A stretch of 64,000 nucleotides of DNA from JAUXEH01 sp965533275 (GTDB lineage: Bacteria > Acidobacteriota > Aminicenantia > Aminicenantales > Aminicenantaceae). This document shows, one piece after another, positions 24,449 to 32,984 of this stretch. The translations under genes and the position numbers were made by a program. The notes beneath the pieces are model-generated. The model did no database searches. It saw only the letters and a list, made by a program, of their open reading frames with translations, and had not been told where the DNA came from. The stretch is from positions 1-64,000 of the forward strand of contig CBESWG010000004.1 of NCBI GenBank assembly GCA_965533275.1, in the 5' to 3' direction. The stretch's first letter is position 1, and each line of letters opens with the position of its first letter.

Positions 24449-25558
24449 ATGAATATTGGTGTGATTAACGAAAGCGGGAAGATCGAGAATCGAGCCGGAC
24501 TATCCCCCAGTGGTGTTTCGTTTTTGGTGGAAAAGGGGCATGAGGTCTATCTTCAGGCCGGGTCCGGACTGCGCTCCGGATATTCCAACGAGGACTTCAT
24601 CGACCTCGGGGCCCAGGTAGTGTTCACCAAGGAGGAGGTCTTCGGCCGCTCCGATGTCGTCTTGAATATCTCCCCGCTCAACGAAGAGGAGGAGGAACTG
24701 GTCCGGGAAGACCAGATCCTTTTCGGATTCCACCACCTGGCTGTGGCGCGCAAGAGCCTGGTGGAGAGCCTCCTGGCTAAGAATGTCACCATGATCGGTT
24801 ACGAGATCATCCAGGATGCAGATAGTGGCCTTCCTTTCCTAGAGAGTCTGAGTGAGATCGCAGGCCAGATGTGTCACGTGATCGCCGGCCATCACCTGCA
24901 GGCAGATCAGGGCGGCCGCGGCCTCCTGATCGGCAACGTCGTGAGTGTGCCTCCTGCCACGGCCGTGATCGTGGGCAGCACCATCCTAGCGCGCAGTGCG
25001 GTCCGGGCCATGCTTGGGGCGGGAGCCCACACCATCGCTGTAGGGCGTCAGATGGACAAGCTTCGGGAGATCGAGGACATGACCGGAGGCCGGGCCGTCA
25101 CGCTCATGGCCAGCCACTACAACCTCGGCCGGATGACCCAGGTCGCGGATATCCTGATCGGAGCGGTGCTGCGGCCCGGAGAGCGCGCCCCGGTTTTGAT
25201 CACTCGGGAGATGGTCCGATCCATGAAAAAGGGCTCGATCCTCATCGACCTCGCCATCGATCAGGGCGGATGCGCGGAAACCAGCCGCCCGACCACGCTG
25301 GAGCAGCCCACCTATGTGGAGGAAGGGGTCATCCACTACTGTGTGCCCAACATCACTTCCACCGTAAGCCGCACCGCCACCAAGGTTCTTTCCAACCTGG
25401 TCGTTCCCTACCTGCTCCAGATCGGAGAGCAGGGACTCCAGGGGGTCCTTGATACCGATCCCTCTCTTGCGAGGGGGGTATATATGCATAAGAATGCCAT
25501 CGTAAAACAAAGAGTCGCGGAGCGCTTCGGCTTCCCGCGGAAGGACTTGGCCCCCTGA
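24449..25558 (+). CDS. Alanine dehydrogenase-like protein with altered NAD loop
   Basis: 369 residues, clearly of the alanine dehydrogenase/NAD(P) transhydrogenase alpha family: NESGKIENRAGLSP at the N-terminus, FGFHHLA around the catalytic His, DLAIDQGGCAET around the catalytic Asp, and EGVIHYCVPN. Two features differ from working alanine dehydrogenases as I recall them. The KVKEP segment, whose Lys binds pyruvate, is NISPLN here, and the Rossmann GxGxxG loop is replaced by IVGSTILA. It may bind a different ligand or act as a non-catalytic partner. It is the first gene of the operon that continues into nuoE (gap 31 bases), so a link to NAD-dependent electron transfer is likely. No symbol is given because activity is doubtful. 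Confidence 0.75.
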   Translation: MNIGVINESGKIENRAGLSPSGVSFLVEKGHEVYLQAGSGLRSGYSNEDFIDLGAQVVFTKEEVFGRSDVVLNISPLNEEEEELVREDQILFGFHHLAVARKSLVESLLAKNVTMIGYEIIQDADSGLPFLESLSEIAGQMCHVIAGHHLQADQGGRGLLIGNVVSVPPATAVIVGSTILARSAVRAMLGAGAHTIAVGRQMDKLREIEDMTGGRAVTLMASHYNLGRMTQVADILIGAVLRPGERAPVLITREMVRSMKKGSILIDLAIDQGGCAETSRPTTLEQPTYVEEGVIHYCVPNITSTVSRTATKVLSNLVVPYLLQIGEQGLQGVLDTDPSLARGVYMHKNAIVKQRVAERFGFPRKDLAP

Positions 25559-25589
25559 CGGTCCCATTTCAATACCCAAAGGAAGGACA

Positions 25590-26075
25590 ATGGACAGCAT
25601 GTTCGACGAGTTCAGCACCGAGCAAAAGGAGCTCATTCATATTCTGCATCAAGTGCAGTCTGATCACGGCTACATCCCCCCGGAGGCCATCGGCCGGATC
25701 GCTCGCCACCTGAAGATCTCAGAGAGCGACATATACGGAGTCTTGACATTCTACAAGGCGTTCAGCCTCGAACCGCGGGGAAAACACATCGTCACCATCT
25801 GCATGGGGACGGCCTGCCATGTGCGCGGCGCTCCCCGAATCCTGGATGAATTCAGCCGTCAGCTGAAGATCGAGCCGGGAGAGACCTCGGAAGACGGGCA
25901 GTTCACGTTGGAGACCGTCAATTGTGTTGGAGCCTGTGCCCTGGGCCCTATAGCCATCGCCGATGGGGAATATCACGGCCAGCTGAAGACCAGCGGGATT
26001 GACAAGATCATCGAGACTGTCAGCAAGAACGACGATACTACGACGATACTACGAAGAAGGGATAGTTCTGAATAA
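25590..26075 (+). CDS. NuoE/HydC-like [2Fe-2S] thioredoxin-fold subunit
   Basis: 161 residues. The N-terminal helical bundle (HQVQSDHGYIPPEAIGRIA) and thioredoxin-like domain are those of the 24-kDa subunit of complex I and of HydC in bifurcating hydrogenases. The [2Fe-2S] ligands are Cys71, Cys76, Cys112 and Cys116 (CMGTAC and CVGACA). It passes electrons to or from the NuoF-like subunit. The last ten residues, ILRRRDSSE and the preceding Thr, are read in a frame created by an 11-base tandem duplication (26031-26052); with a single copy the protein would end KNDDTTKKG. The stop codon overlaps the next start (TAATG). The ATG follows GGAAGGACA. Confidence 0.9.
   Translation: MDSMFDEFSTEQKELIHILHQVQSDHGYIPPEAIGRIARHLKISESDIYGVLTFYKAFSLEPRGKHIVTICMGTACHVRGAPRILDEFSRQLKIEPGETSEDGQFTLETVNCVGACALGPIAIADGEYHGQLKTSGIDKIIETVSKNDDTTTILRRRDSSE
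26031..26052 (+). repeat. 11-base tandem duplication in the 3' end of the nuoE-like gene
   Basis: GACGATACTAC occurs twice in direct succession (26031-26041, 26042-26052). Eleven is not a multiple of three, so the copy shifts the frame. The single-copy frame would stop at TAG 26063-26065; the present frame stops at TAA 26073-26075, now touching the NuoF start. Confidence 0.95.
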
Positions 26076-27997
26076 TGGCTAAAATCAATGTCACCAAACT
26101 TGAGGAGCTGAGGGCCAGCCTCGTGGAAGCGCGCGAGGTGGAGAAGACCGTCATCACCGTATGCGGTGGCACGGGCTGCCATGCCTACGGATGCCTGAAG
26201 GTCGCAGATGCCTTTAAGGAGGAGATCCGTTCTCGCGGATTACAGGATGAGGTCACCCTCCGCCTTACCGGGTGTCATGGATTCTGCGAAAGAGGGCCTA
26301 TCGTCGTGATCCAGCCCGATGGCATCTTTTATCAGAGGATCCAACTGGAGGACATCCCGGAGGTCATCTCCGATACCATCCTGCAGAAGAAGATCATTCC
26401 GCGCCTCCTCTATGTGGAGCCCCGAACAAAAAAAGAGATCGTGCTCGAGCAGGAGGTGCCATTCTACAAGAAGCAGAAGCGCATTATCTTCGAGAACAAC
26501 GGATTTCTGGACCCCACGGATCTCGAGAACTACATCGTCCTGGATGGCTACAAGGCCCTGCCCAAGGCACTGTTCGAGATGACGTCCGAGGAGGTCATCG
26601 AGGAGATCATCGCTTCCGGATTGAGGGGCAGGGGTGGCGGTGGATTCCCCACCGGAAAGAAATGGGATGTCTGTCGGCAGGCCCGGTCACCCCTGAAGTA
26701 CCTGATCTGCAATGCCGACGAGGGAGACCCCGGGGCCTACATGGACCGCAGCCTGCTGGAAGGGAATCCCCACAGCGTGATCGAGGGCATGATCATCGGG
26801 GCCTACGCCATCGGGGCCAGCGAAGGTTATATCTATGTCAGGATGGAATATCCACTGGCAGTCAAAAATGTCACGCTCGCAATACAACAGGCGCGGGATG
26901 TCGGCCTGCTGGGCGAATCCATCCTCGGTTCCGAGTTCAATTTCGACATTCACGTTTTCAAGGGGGCCGGCGCGTTCGTTTCGGGTGAGGAAACATCGCT
27001 GATGGCCTCCATAGAAGGCCGGCGGGCCTTCCCTCGCCAGAGGCCCCCCTTTCCCGCTGAATCGGGGCTTTGGGGGAAACCCACAAACATCAACAATGTG
27101 GAGACCTGGGCCAACATTCCTCACATCATCAACCGGGGATCCGACTGGTACGCGGGGATCGGGACCAAGAACAGCAAGGGTACGAAGATCTTCTCTTTGG
27201 TGGGAAAGATCAATAACACCGGCCTGGTAGAAGTCCCCATGGGAATATCGCTGAAGGAGATCATCTTCCAGATCGGGGGGGGCATCAAAGACGGGAAGAA
27301 ATTCAAGGCCGTCCAGACCGGGGGGCCCTCCGGGGGCTGTATCCCCGCAGATATGCTGGACCTTCCCATAGACTTCGATACACTGACCAAAGCGGGATCC
27401 ATCATGGGTTCGGGTGGAATGATAGTCATGGATGAGGACACCTGCATGGTGGACGTCGCGCGCTATTTCCTGAAGTTTACGCAGGAGGAATCCTGCGGTA
27501 AGTGTGTACCCTGCCGTGTGGGAACCCGAGAGATGGTGAACATCCTCACCCGCATCACAGAGGGAGAGGGCCAGGAGGGAGATATCGAGCGTCTGGAAGC
27601 CCTGGCCAAGACGGTCCAGGCCGGCTCGCTTTGCGGGCTGGGGCAGACGGCTCCCAATCCTGTCCTCACAACCATCCGATACTTCCGGAATGAGTATGAG
27701 GCTCATATCCAGAAAAAACACTGCGAAGCCCGAGCCTGCAAGACGCTGACCGCCTATTACGTCGAGCCCGAAAAGTGTGTGGGCTGCCTTCTCTGTAAGA
27801 AAAGCTGCCCAGTGGATGCCATCGAAGGCGAACGCAAGCAGGTGCATGTTATCGATCAGTCTCTCTGCATCAAGTGTGGGGCCTGTTTCGATGTCTGCCC
27901 CCCCAAGATCAGTGCGGTAGCCAAGCTGACTGGTAACAAGCGAGGTCGGATACTGAAAACGAAATCCAAAACTAGCACGAAAAGAGTATCCCAATGA
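26075..27997 (+). CDS. NuoF/HydB-like flavin iron-sulfur subunit with added 2Fe-2S and ferredoxin domains
   Basis: 640 residues in three parts. Residues 1-110 are a second thioredoxin-like [2Fe-2S] domain (Cys30, Cys35, Cys67, Cys71). Residues about 130-560 are NuoF proper: GLRGRGGGGFPTGKKW (NADH/FMN site), CNADEGDPGAYMDR, then ESCGKCVPCRVGT and SLCGLG for the [4Fe-4S] cluster. The C-terminus is a two-cluster ferredoxin (CVGCLLCKKSCP and CIKCGACFDVCP). This is the HydB layout of electron-bifurcating hydrogenases and of Stn-type transhydrogenases, not of membrane complex I. It is the likely NAD(H) site of a soluble complex. It starts at the last base of the nuoE stop and overlaps the NuoG-like gene by four bases. 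Confidence 0.93.
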   Translation: MAKINVTKLEELRASLVEAREVEKTVITVCGGTGCHAYGCLKVADAFKEEIRSRGLQDEVTLRLTGCHGFCERGPIVVIQPDGIFYQRIQLEDIPEVISDTILQKKIIPRLLYVEPRTKKEIVLEQEVPFYKKQKRIIFENNGFLDPTDLENYIVLDGYKALPKALFEMTSEEVIEEIIASGLRGRGGGGFPTGKKWDVCRQARSPLKYLICNADEGDPGAYMDRSLLEGNPHSVIEGMIIGAYAIGASEGYIYVRMEYPLAVKNVTLAIQQARDVGLLGESILGSEFNFDIHVFKGAGAFVSGEETSLMASIEGRRAFPRQRPPFPAESGLWGKPTNINNVETWANIPHIINRGSDWYAGIGTKNSKGTKIFSLVGKINNTGLVEVPMGISLKEIIFQIGGGIKDGKKFKAVQTGGPSGGCIPADMLDLPIDFDTLTKAGSIMGSGGMIVMDEDTCMVDVARYFLKFTQEESCGKCVPCRVGTREMVNILTRITEGEGQEGDIERLEALAKTVQAGSLCGLGQTAPNPVLTTIRYFRNEYEAHIQKKHCEARACKTLTAYYVEPEKCVGCLLCKKSCPVDAIEGERKQVHVIDQSLCIKCGACFDVCPPKISAVAKLTGNKRGRILKTKSKTSTKRVSQ

Positions 27998-30519
27998 AGA
28001 TAACCATCGACGGCCAAACATTCGAGATCGAAGGAAAAAAGACCGTGCTGGATGCCGCACGTGAAAACGGTATCCACATACCGTCCCTCTGTGATCATCC
28101 CCGCCTGATCCCATTCTCCGGCTGCCGGCTCTGTCTGGTCCAGGTGAATGGGAACCGCAGATTCCTCCCAGCCTGCAGCACCGATTGTTCCGAGGGGCTG
28201 GAGGTCAAGACCAAAACTCCTCAGATCGTTCGGCTGCGCAAGCAGATCCTGGAACTGATCTTGAGCGAACACCCTAATGCCTGCCTCATCTGCTCAGAAA
28301 AAAAGCAGTGTGATGACCTCAAATCCACCATACGCAAGGTGGGTGAGGTCACAGGCTGTGTGCTGTGCCCCAACAACGGGCGATGCCAGCTTCAGGACAT
28401 CGTGACCGATATCGGGCTGGAGAGCGTGGGGCATCCTTCTGTGTATCGTGAGCTGGAGGTCCGGCGCAGCGATCCGTTCTTTGACCGCAACTACAACCTC
28501 TGCATACTCTGCGGGCGCTGCGTACGCATCTGCCGGGAGGTTCGTGGGCTTTCCACACTGACATTCATCCACAGGGGCCCCGACACTGTGGTGGGAACCG
28601 CCCTGGACAGGTCCCTCCTCCAATCAGGCTGCCAGTTCTGTGGGGCCTGCGTGGATGTCTGTCCGACCGGGGCTCTAACTGAAAAGAGCATGAAATATGA
28701 GGGGCTTCCAGAAAAGACGCATCAGACCGTATGTACGCTTTGCAGTCTCGGATGCCGCATGGATGTCCACACACGTGCAGACCGCATCTTGTACAGCCGG
28801 CCGGCGGATGACGGGCCGGTCAACGCAGGGCAGGCCTGTGTCAAAGGACGCTTTCTCATAAAGGATGTTGTGCATTCTCCTAAGCGAGTCACCCGGCCCC
28901 TCGTGCACGAGGACGGAGAATGGGTGGAGAAGGAGTGGGAGGAGGCCCTGGCCCTGGTGGCCCGGAAGTTCAAGGGATTTAGGCCCGACGAGGTAGCCCT
29001 GGTCGAGTCGTCTCAGGCTTCTTGTGAGGAGGGTTTTGTGATGAGGAACCTGGCGGGCGATGTCCTGAAGACCCGGAACCTCATCAGGCCCCATGTGAAT
29101 TCGCCCCTCAGTGTCTTTCAGCGCATGTTGGATGACGCCGGCATCCAGTCGGATCTGAATCATGACAGAGCCGCTATCGATGCCGCCGAGAAGATCGTTG
29201 TGGTGGGAGCAGATATTGCCGTGACCCATCCGATCTTCTGGCTTCATGTCCTGGATGCGGTGAAGACCAGGGGCGCCGAACTCATTGTTCTCTCCTCTCC
29301 CGAATTCGCATTCGATCGCTATTCCGATACCTCGCTGCAGTTCCCGCCCGGAAGCGAGGCTGCAGTTCTGACCGGGATCTCCAAGCTCATCCTGGACCGG
29401 AGTGAGGAAGAGGAAGGAGAGGAGGCGGGGTACTCCGCCTTCGCGGCTGACCTGGAGGCACGGAGCCTCAAGGATTTCGAGAACAATACGGAAGTCTCCC
29501 TCGAAACCGTTCTTGATCTTGCTGTACGTCTCTCTGCGCCCGGACCGGTAGTGTATCTGTTTGGTGCCGAAACCGCTTCCCGGCCGGATGGAGATGCCGT
29601 CCTGACTGCCCTCTGGAACCTGGCCCAGCAGACGGAGGGCCGCCTGATCCCCCTGGGGATGGAGGCTAACGAGCGCGGACTCATGGAGCTGGACAGATCC
29701 GGGGATGGAAAATGGACTGCCATGACCGACGCCGTGCAGTCGATCAAGGATCGGAAGATCAAGGCCCTGTACGCAGCGGGGCCGATAAATCTACCACCCA
29801 AGGCCAATCCGCAATTTCTGGTTGTGCAGACACCCTATTGGGATGAGACCTCCGAGTCCGCTGATGTGGTGCTGCCCTCTGTGACCTGGGCCGAAGCGGA
29901 GGGGATCTATGTAAACACAGGCGGTAGGATCCAGGGATCTAAGCCTGTCATCCAGCCTCCAGACGAGGCTCGACCGGGCTGGTGGATCCTGAACCAGCTG
30001 TCCCGGAAACTGAAAAGCCAGGCCCCTGAATACAAAAATATTTCTGATATCTGGAAGGATCTGCGGGATCAGGTCACAACACTGAATGGTGTGACGGCGG
30101 CTTTCCTGAAAGATGGCGGCGATCTCTTCGTGGAAGAGCCCCCCGCGGGTGAGCCGGCATATATCCCCCCGGGTCAGCCGAGTGCACCAGCTCGACCCAC
30201 GAAGGCAAGGCCTTTCCTCTGGCTCAATCTGGCCAATCTGGATTCCTACCGCGGTCTTGTCTTCAGCCGCGAAGACAAGGGATTCCGGCTGTTCCGGGAT
30301 GAGTCACGTGCCCGCCTGCACCCTGGAGATGCGGCTCCCTTGGAATTGAACAATGGTGATGAGCTCACCATCGAATCCGCAGCAGGCACGTTCGCCTGCA
30401 GGGTGCGGCTGGACGACCGGGTTGCACCGGGAAGTATTGTGACCGCCTTCGCTCCATTCCGTTTTACAGACCTTCGGGCCTCGCATGTGTTCGCGGCGAA
30501 GCTGAAAAGAGGATCGTGA
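27994..30519 (+). CDS. NuoG/formate-dehydrogenase-like iron-sulfur protein with inactive molybdopterin-type domain
   Basis: 841 residues. In order: [2Fe-2S] domain (Cys33, 44, 47, 61); a His-Cys cluster motif (His93, Cys97, 100, 106); a second CxxC-x5-C group (Cys122, 125, 131, CVLCPNNGRCQLQ); a two-cluster ferredoxin (Cys170-180, Cys213-223); the [4Fe-4S] motif of the molybdopterin oxidoreductase domain (Cys247, 250, 254, 282); then a divergent, shortened oxidoreductase domain and a C-terminal beta-barrel (GDELTIESAAGTFAC). Where formate dehydrogenases have catalytic Cys or Sec, this region reads RPHVNSPLSV, so it is unlikely to bind a reactive metal. No H-cluster of [FeFe] hydrogenase is present. 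It is probably an electron-wire scaffold between the NuoF-like and Nfn-like subunits. Confidence 0.85.
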   Translation: MKITIDGQTFEIEGKKTVLDAARENGIHIPSLCDHPRLIPFSGCRLCLVQVNGNRRFLPACSTDCSEGLEVKTKTPQIVRLRKQILELILSEHPNACLICSEKKQCDDLKSTIRKVGEVTGCVLCPNNGRCQLQDIVTDIGLESVGHPSVYRELEVRRSDPFFDRNYNLCILCGRCVRICREVRGLSTLTFIHRGPDTVVGTALDRSLLQSGCQFCGACVDVCPTGALTEKSMKYEGLPEKTHQTVCTLCSLGCRMDVHTRADRILYSRPADDGPVNAGQACVKGRFLIKDVVHSPKRVTRPLVHEDGEWVEKEWEEALALVARKFKGFRPDEVALVESSQASCEEGFVMRNLAGDVLKTRNLIRPHVNSPLSVFQRMLDDAGIQSDLNHDRAAIDAAEKIVVVGADIAVTHPIFWLHVLDAVKTRGAELIVLSSPEFAFDRYSDTSLQFPPGSEAAVLTGISKLILDRSEEEEGEEAGYSAFAADLEARSLKDFENNTEVSLETVLDLAVRLSAPGPVVYLFGAETASRPDGDAVLTALWNLAQQTEGRLIPLGMEANERGLMELDRSGDGKWTAMTDAVQSIKDRKIKALYAAGPINLPPKANPQFLVVQTPYWDETSESADVVLPSVTWAEAEGIYVNTGGRIQGSKPVIQPPDEARPGWWILNQLSRKLKSQAPEYKNISDIWKDLRDQVTTLNGVTAAFLKDGGDLFVEEPPAGEPAYIPPGQPSAPARPTKARPFLWLNLANLDSYRGLVFSREDKGFRLFRDESRARLHPGDAAPLELNNGDELTIESAAGTFACRVRLDDRVAPGSIVTAFAPFRFTDLRASHVFAAKLKRGS

Positions 30520-31355
30520 TGACCAAGATAATTCGCAGAGAACGTTTGGTTCCCAATATCCATCTCCTCGAGGTGGAGGCCCCGGAAATGGCGCGGAGGT
30601 GCCAGCCGGGCCAGTTCATCATGCTCATGCCGGATGAGAGGGGAGAGCGGATCCCACTGACGATCGCGGATTGGGACGAGGAAAAGGGGACCGTCACTTC
30701 GGTGTTCATGGCCGTGGGAACATCCACTCAGAAACTGGCCCTCCTCAAAGCCGGGGATGATCTGCCGGTCTACGCCGGCCCCCTGGGTAAACCGGCTGAG
30801 ATCGAGAAGTTCGGGACCGTGTTGTGCGCGGCCGGATGTTACGGGATCGGGGCCATCTATCCCATCGTGCGCGCTTTGAAAGAGGCCGGAAACACCGTCC
30901 ATACGCTGATCGATGTAAAGGCCAATTTCCTGATGTATTGGGAGGACCGGCTCAAAAAATACAGCGATGAGTTTCACGTGTCCTCCCGCGACAGTTTCTT
31001 CGACTGCAAGGACTACATCCCGAGCGTGCTCCAGAAAGTCTTGAAAACCTCCAGCCTCGACCGTGTGATCTCCATCGGATGCACCTATCTAATGTACAGC
31101 GTTTCTGAAGCAACCCGAGCAAAGGGGATCAAGACGATCGTCAGCCTGAATCCGGTAATGGTTGATGGGACCGGGATGTGCGGCGCATGCCGCTGTACCA
31201 TTGAGGGGCGTACCAAGTTCGCATGTGTGGACGGTCCGGATTTCGATGGACATGCCGTGGACTGGGAGGAGCTGTTCTACAGGCGGAAATCATATTTCGA
31301 GGATGAGATCCGATCGATGTGCTACTGGGAGAAAGAAACCCTGGTACAAGAATGA
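30519..31355 (+). CDS. NfnA-like FAD/[2Fe-2S] subunit (ferredoxin-NADP reductase alpha-like)
   Basis: 278 residues. The N-terminal FAD domain has CQPGQFIML and GERIPLTIADWD; the middle is the NAD(P)-binding domain, with CAAGCYGIGAIYP where NfnA has a glycine-rich GGGTGIAAIYP; the C-terminus has the cluster motif DGTGMCGACRC (Cys221, 224, 226, with Cys236). Homologues are NfnA, sulfide dehydrogenase beta and the dihydroorotate dehydrogenase electron-transfer subunit. The ATG at 30519 overlaps the previous stop by one base (TGATG). With the next gene it makes an Nfn-like pair. The changed glycine loop hints at altered pyridine-nucleotide binding. Confidence 0.85.
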   Translation: MTKIIRRERLVPNIHLLEVEAPEMARRCQPGQFIMLMPDERGERIPLTIADWDEEKGTVTSVFMAVGTSTQKLALLKAGDDLPVYAGPLGKPAEIEKFGTVLCAAGCYGIGAIYPIVRALKEAGNTVHTLIDVKANFLMYWEDRLKKYSDEFHVSSRDSFFDCKDYIPSVLQKVLKTSSLDRVISIGCTYLMYSVSEATRAKGIKTIVSLNPVMVDGTGMCGACRCTIEGRTKFACVDGPDFDGHAVDWEELFYRRKSYFEDEIRSMCYWEKETLVQE

Positions 31356-31374
31356 TCACTGGGAAAGAATAGAC

Positions 31375-32877
31375 ATGGCAGACAAAAAAACAGAACTATC
31401 GCCCGAACTCAAGGTCCAGCTGAAGGCAGGATTTGTCGAGGAATGGCGCAAGGAAATGCGCAAGTCCATCCCTGTAAAGGAACGTATGAAGATGCCCCGG
31501 CAGAAGATGCCGGAACGGCAGGCGGATGAGAGAAATAAAGACTTCGAGGAAGTCAATCTGGGATTGAGGGCCAAAGAGGCCGTGATCGAGGCCAAACGCT
31601 GTCTCGACTGCGCGAATCCTCAGTGTGTGACGGGATGTCCGGTGGGCATTGATATCCCCGCCTTCATCAAGCTCATCGAGGCCGGTAAGTACTCCGAAGG
31701 CGCACGGAAGCTGAAGGAGACCAACAGCCTGCCTTCGATCTGTGGGCGTGTGTGCCCTCAGGAAAGCCAGTGTGAGGAAGTCTGTAACCTGAAAAAAGCG
31801 ACCGGGGTATCGGTGGCCATCGGAAACCTGGAACGTTTCGCTGCGGACATGGAGAGGATGGAGGGAGAAGTCTTCATCCCAAAGATCCCACCTTCCACGG
31901 GACACAAGGTGGCGATCCTGGGAGCGGGCCCGGCCGGCCTGACAGTGGCGGGGGAACTGGCCAAGAAGGGACATCAGGTCACCGTGTTCGAGGCACTGCA
32001 TGTGGCCGGCGGAGTGCTGGTGTACGGGATCCCCGAATTCCGGCTGCCAAAGAAGATTCTCGATGCCGAGATCGATTACCTGCGCCGGCTGGGAGTGGAG
32101 TTCCGGATGAACTTTGTCGTGGGGATGACGGCTTCCCTGGATGACCTCAAAAAGGACGGCTACGAGGCCTTTTTTATTGGGACGGGCGCCGGTCTCCCCA
32201 ACTTCATGCGGATCCCTGGTGAGAACCTCATCGGGATCTATTCGGCCAATGAATACCTGACCCGGGTCAACCTGATGCGGGCATATGACTTCCCCAAATA
32301 TGACACACCGGTTTTCCCCGGCAAGCGCGCGGCGGTCCTGGGCGGCGGCAACGTGGCCATGGATTCCGTACGAATAGCCAAGCGCCTGGGAGCGGAAATG
32401 GCCGCCATCGTGTATCGGCGGTCGCGTGTGGAGATGCCTTCCCGGATCGAGGAAGTGCATCACGCTGAAGAAGAGGGGATCGAGTTCCATTTCCTTACGA
32501 CTCCGACCCGTTTCATCGGGGATGAGAACCATAAGGTCAAGGCCATGGAGTGCCTGCGCATGGAGCTGGGAGAACCGGACTCCTCGGGCCGGCGCCGTCC
32601 CGTTCCCATCGAAGGGTCGGAGTTCATCATGGAAGTGGACCTGGTCGTGGTGTCCATCGGCAACAGCCCCAATCCGCTCATAGGGCAGACCACGCCCGAG
32701 CTGGAGATCGGGAAGTGGGGCAATGTCGAAGTGGACTGGGACACCATGGCGACCAACATGGAGGGCGTCTATGCCGGAGGCGACATTGTGCGCGGCGGCG
32801 CGACCGTCATCCTGGCCATGGGGGATGCCCGTGTGGCGGCCGGCGAGATGCACAAGTATCTCGAGGGGCTCGGATAG
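31375..32877 (+). CDS. NfnB/GltD-like NADPH-dependent iron-sulfur flavoprotein
   Basis: 500 residues. N-terminal [4Fe-4S] motifs are CLDCANPQCVTGCPVGIDIP and ICGRVCPQESQCEEVC. These are followed by an FAD site (ILGAGPAGLTVAG), a second nucleotide site (VLGGGNVAMDSVR) and the C-terminal FAD segment GVYAGGDIVRGGATV. This is the glutamate synthase small subunit/NfnB family. No glutamate synthase large subunit is nearby, while an NfnA-like gene precedes it by 19 bases, so NfnB-like is preferred. The start ATG at 31375 follows GGGAAAG; an in-frame extension upstream lies within the NfnA gene. It would be the NADPH and bifurcating-FAD site of the complex. Confidence 0.88.
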   Translation: MADKKTELSPELKVQLKAGFVEEWRKEMRKSIPVKERMKMPRQKMPERQADERNKDFEEVNLGLRAKEAVIEAKRCLDCANPQCVTGCPVGIDIPAFIKLIEAGKYSEGARKLKETNSLPSICGRVCPQESQCEEVCNLKKATGVSVAIGNLERFAADMERMEGEVFIPKIPPSTGHKVAILGAGPAGLTVAGELAKKGHQVTVFEALHVAGGVLVYGIPEFRLPKKILDAEIDYLRRLGVEFRMNFVVGMTASLDDLKKDGYEAFFIGTGAGLPNFMRIPGENLIGIYSANEYLTRVNLMRAYDFPKYDTPVFPGKRAAVLGGGNVAMDSVRIAKRLGAEMAAIVYRRSRVEMPSRIEEVHHAEEEGIEFHFLTTPTRFIGDENHKVKAMECLRMELGEPDSSGRRRPVPIEGSEFIMEVDLVVVSIGNSPNPLIGQTTPELEIGKWGNVEVDWDTMATNMEGVYAGGDIVRGGATVILAMGDARVAAGEMHKYLEGLG

Positions 32878-32984
32878 GGAGAGCGCTGCCCCAGGCAGCC
32901 CTTTGGGGATCCCGAGGAGAGCCGTTCGGCTTCACAATAAAATAGATTCTGAGGCATGCTGATCCTGTTTGAGGGAGGACAACA

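Noticed and set aside
26687..28114. 475-codon open frame antisense to the NuoF/NuoG-like genes
   Set aside because: Same reason: no motifs, and it spans the junction of two well-supported genes.
31396..32853. 485-codon open frame antisense to the NfnB-like gene
   Set aside because: The plus strand encodes clear FAD and iron-sulfur motifs; the antisense product has no recognisable domain or ribosome site.
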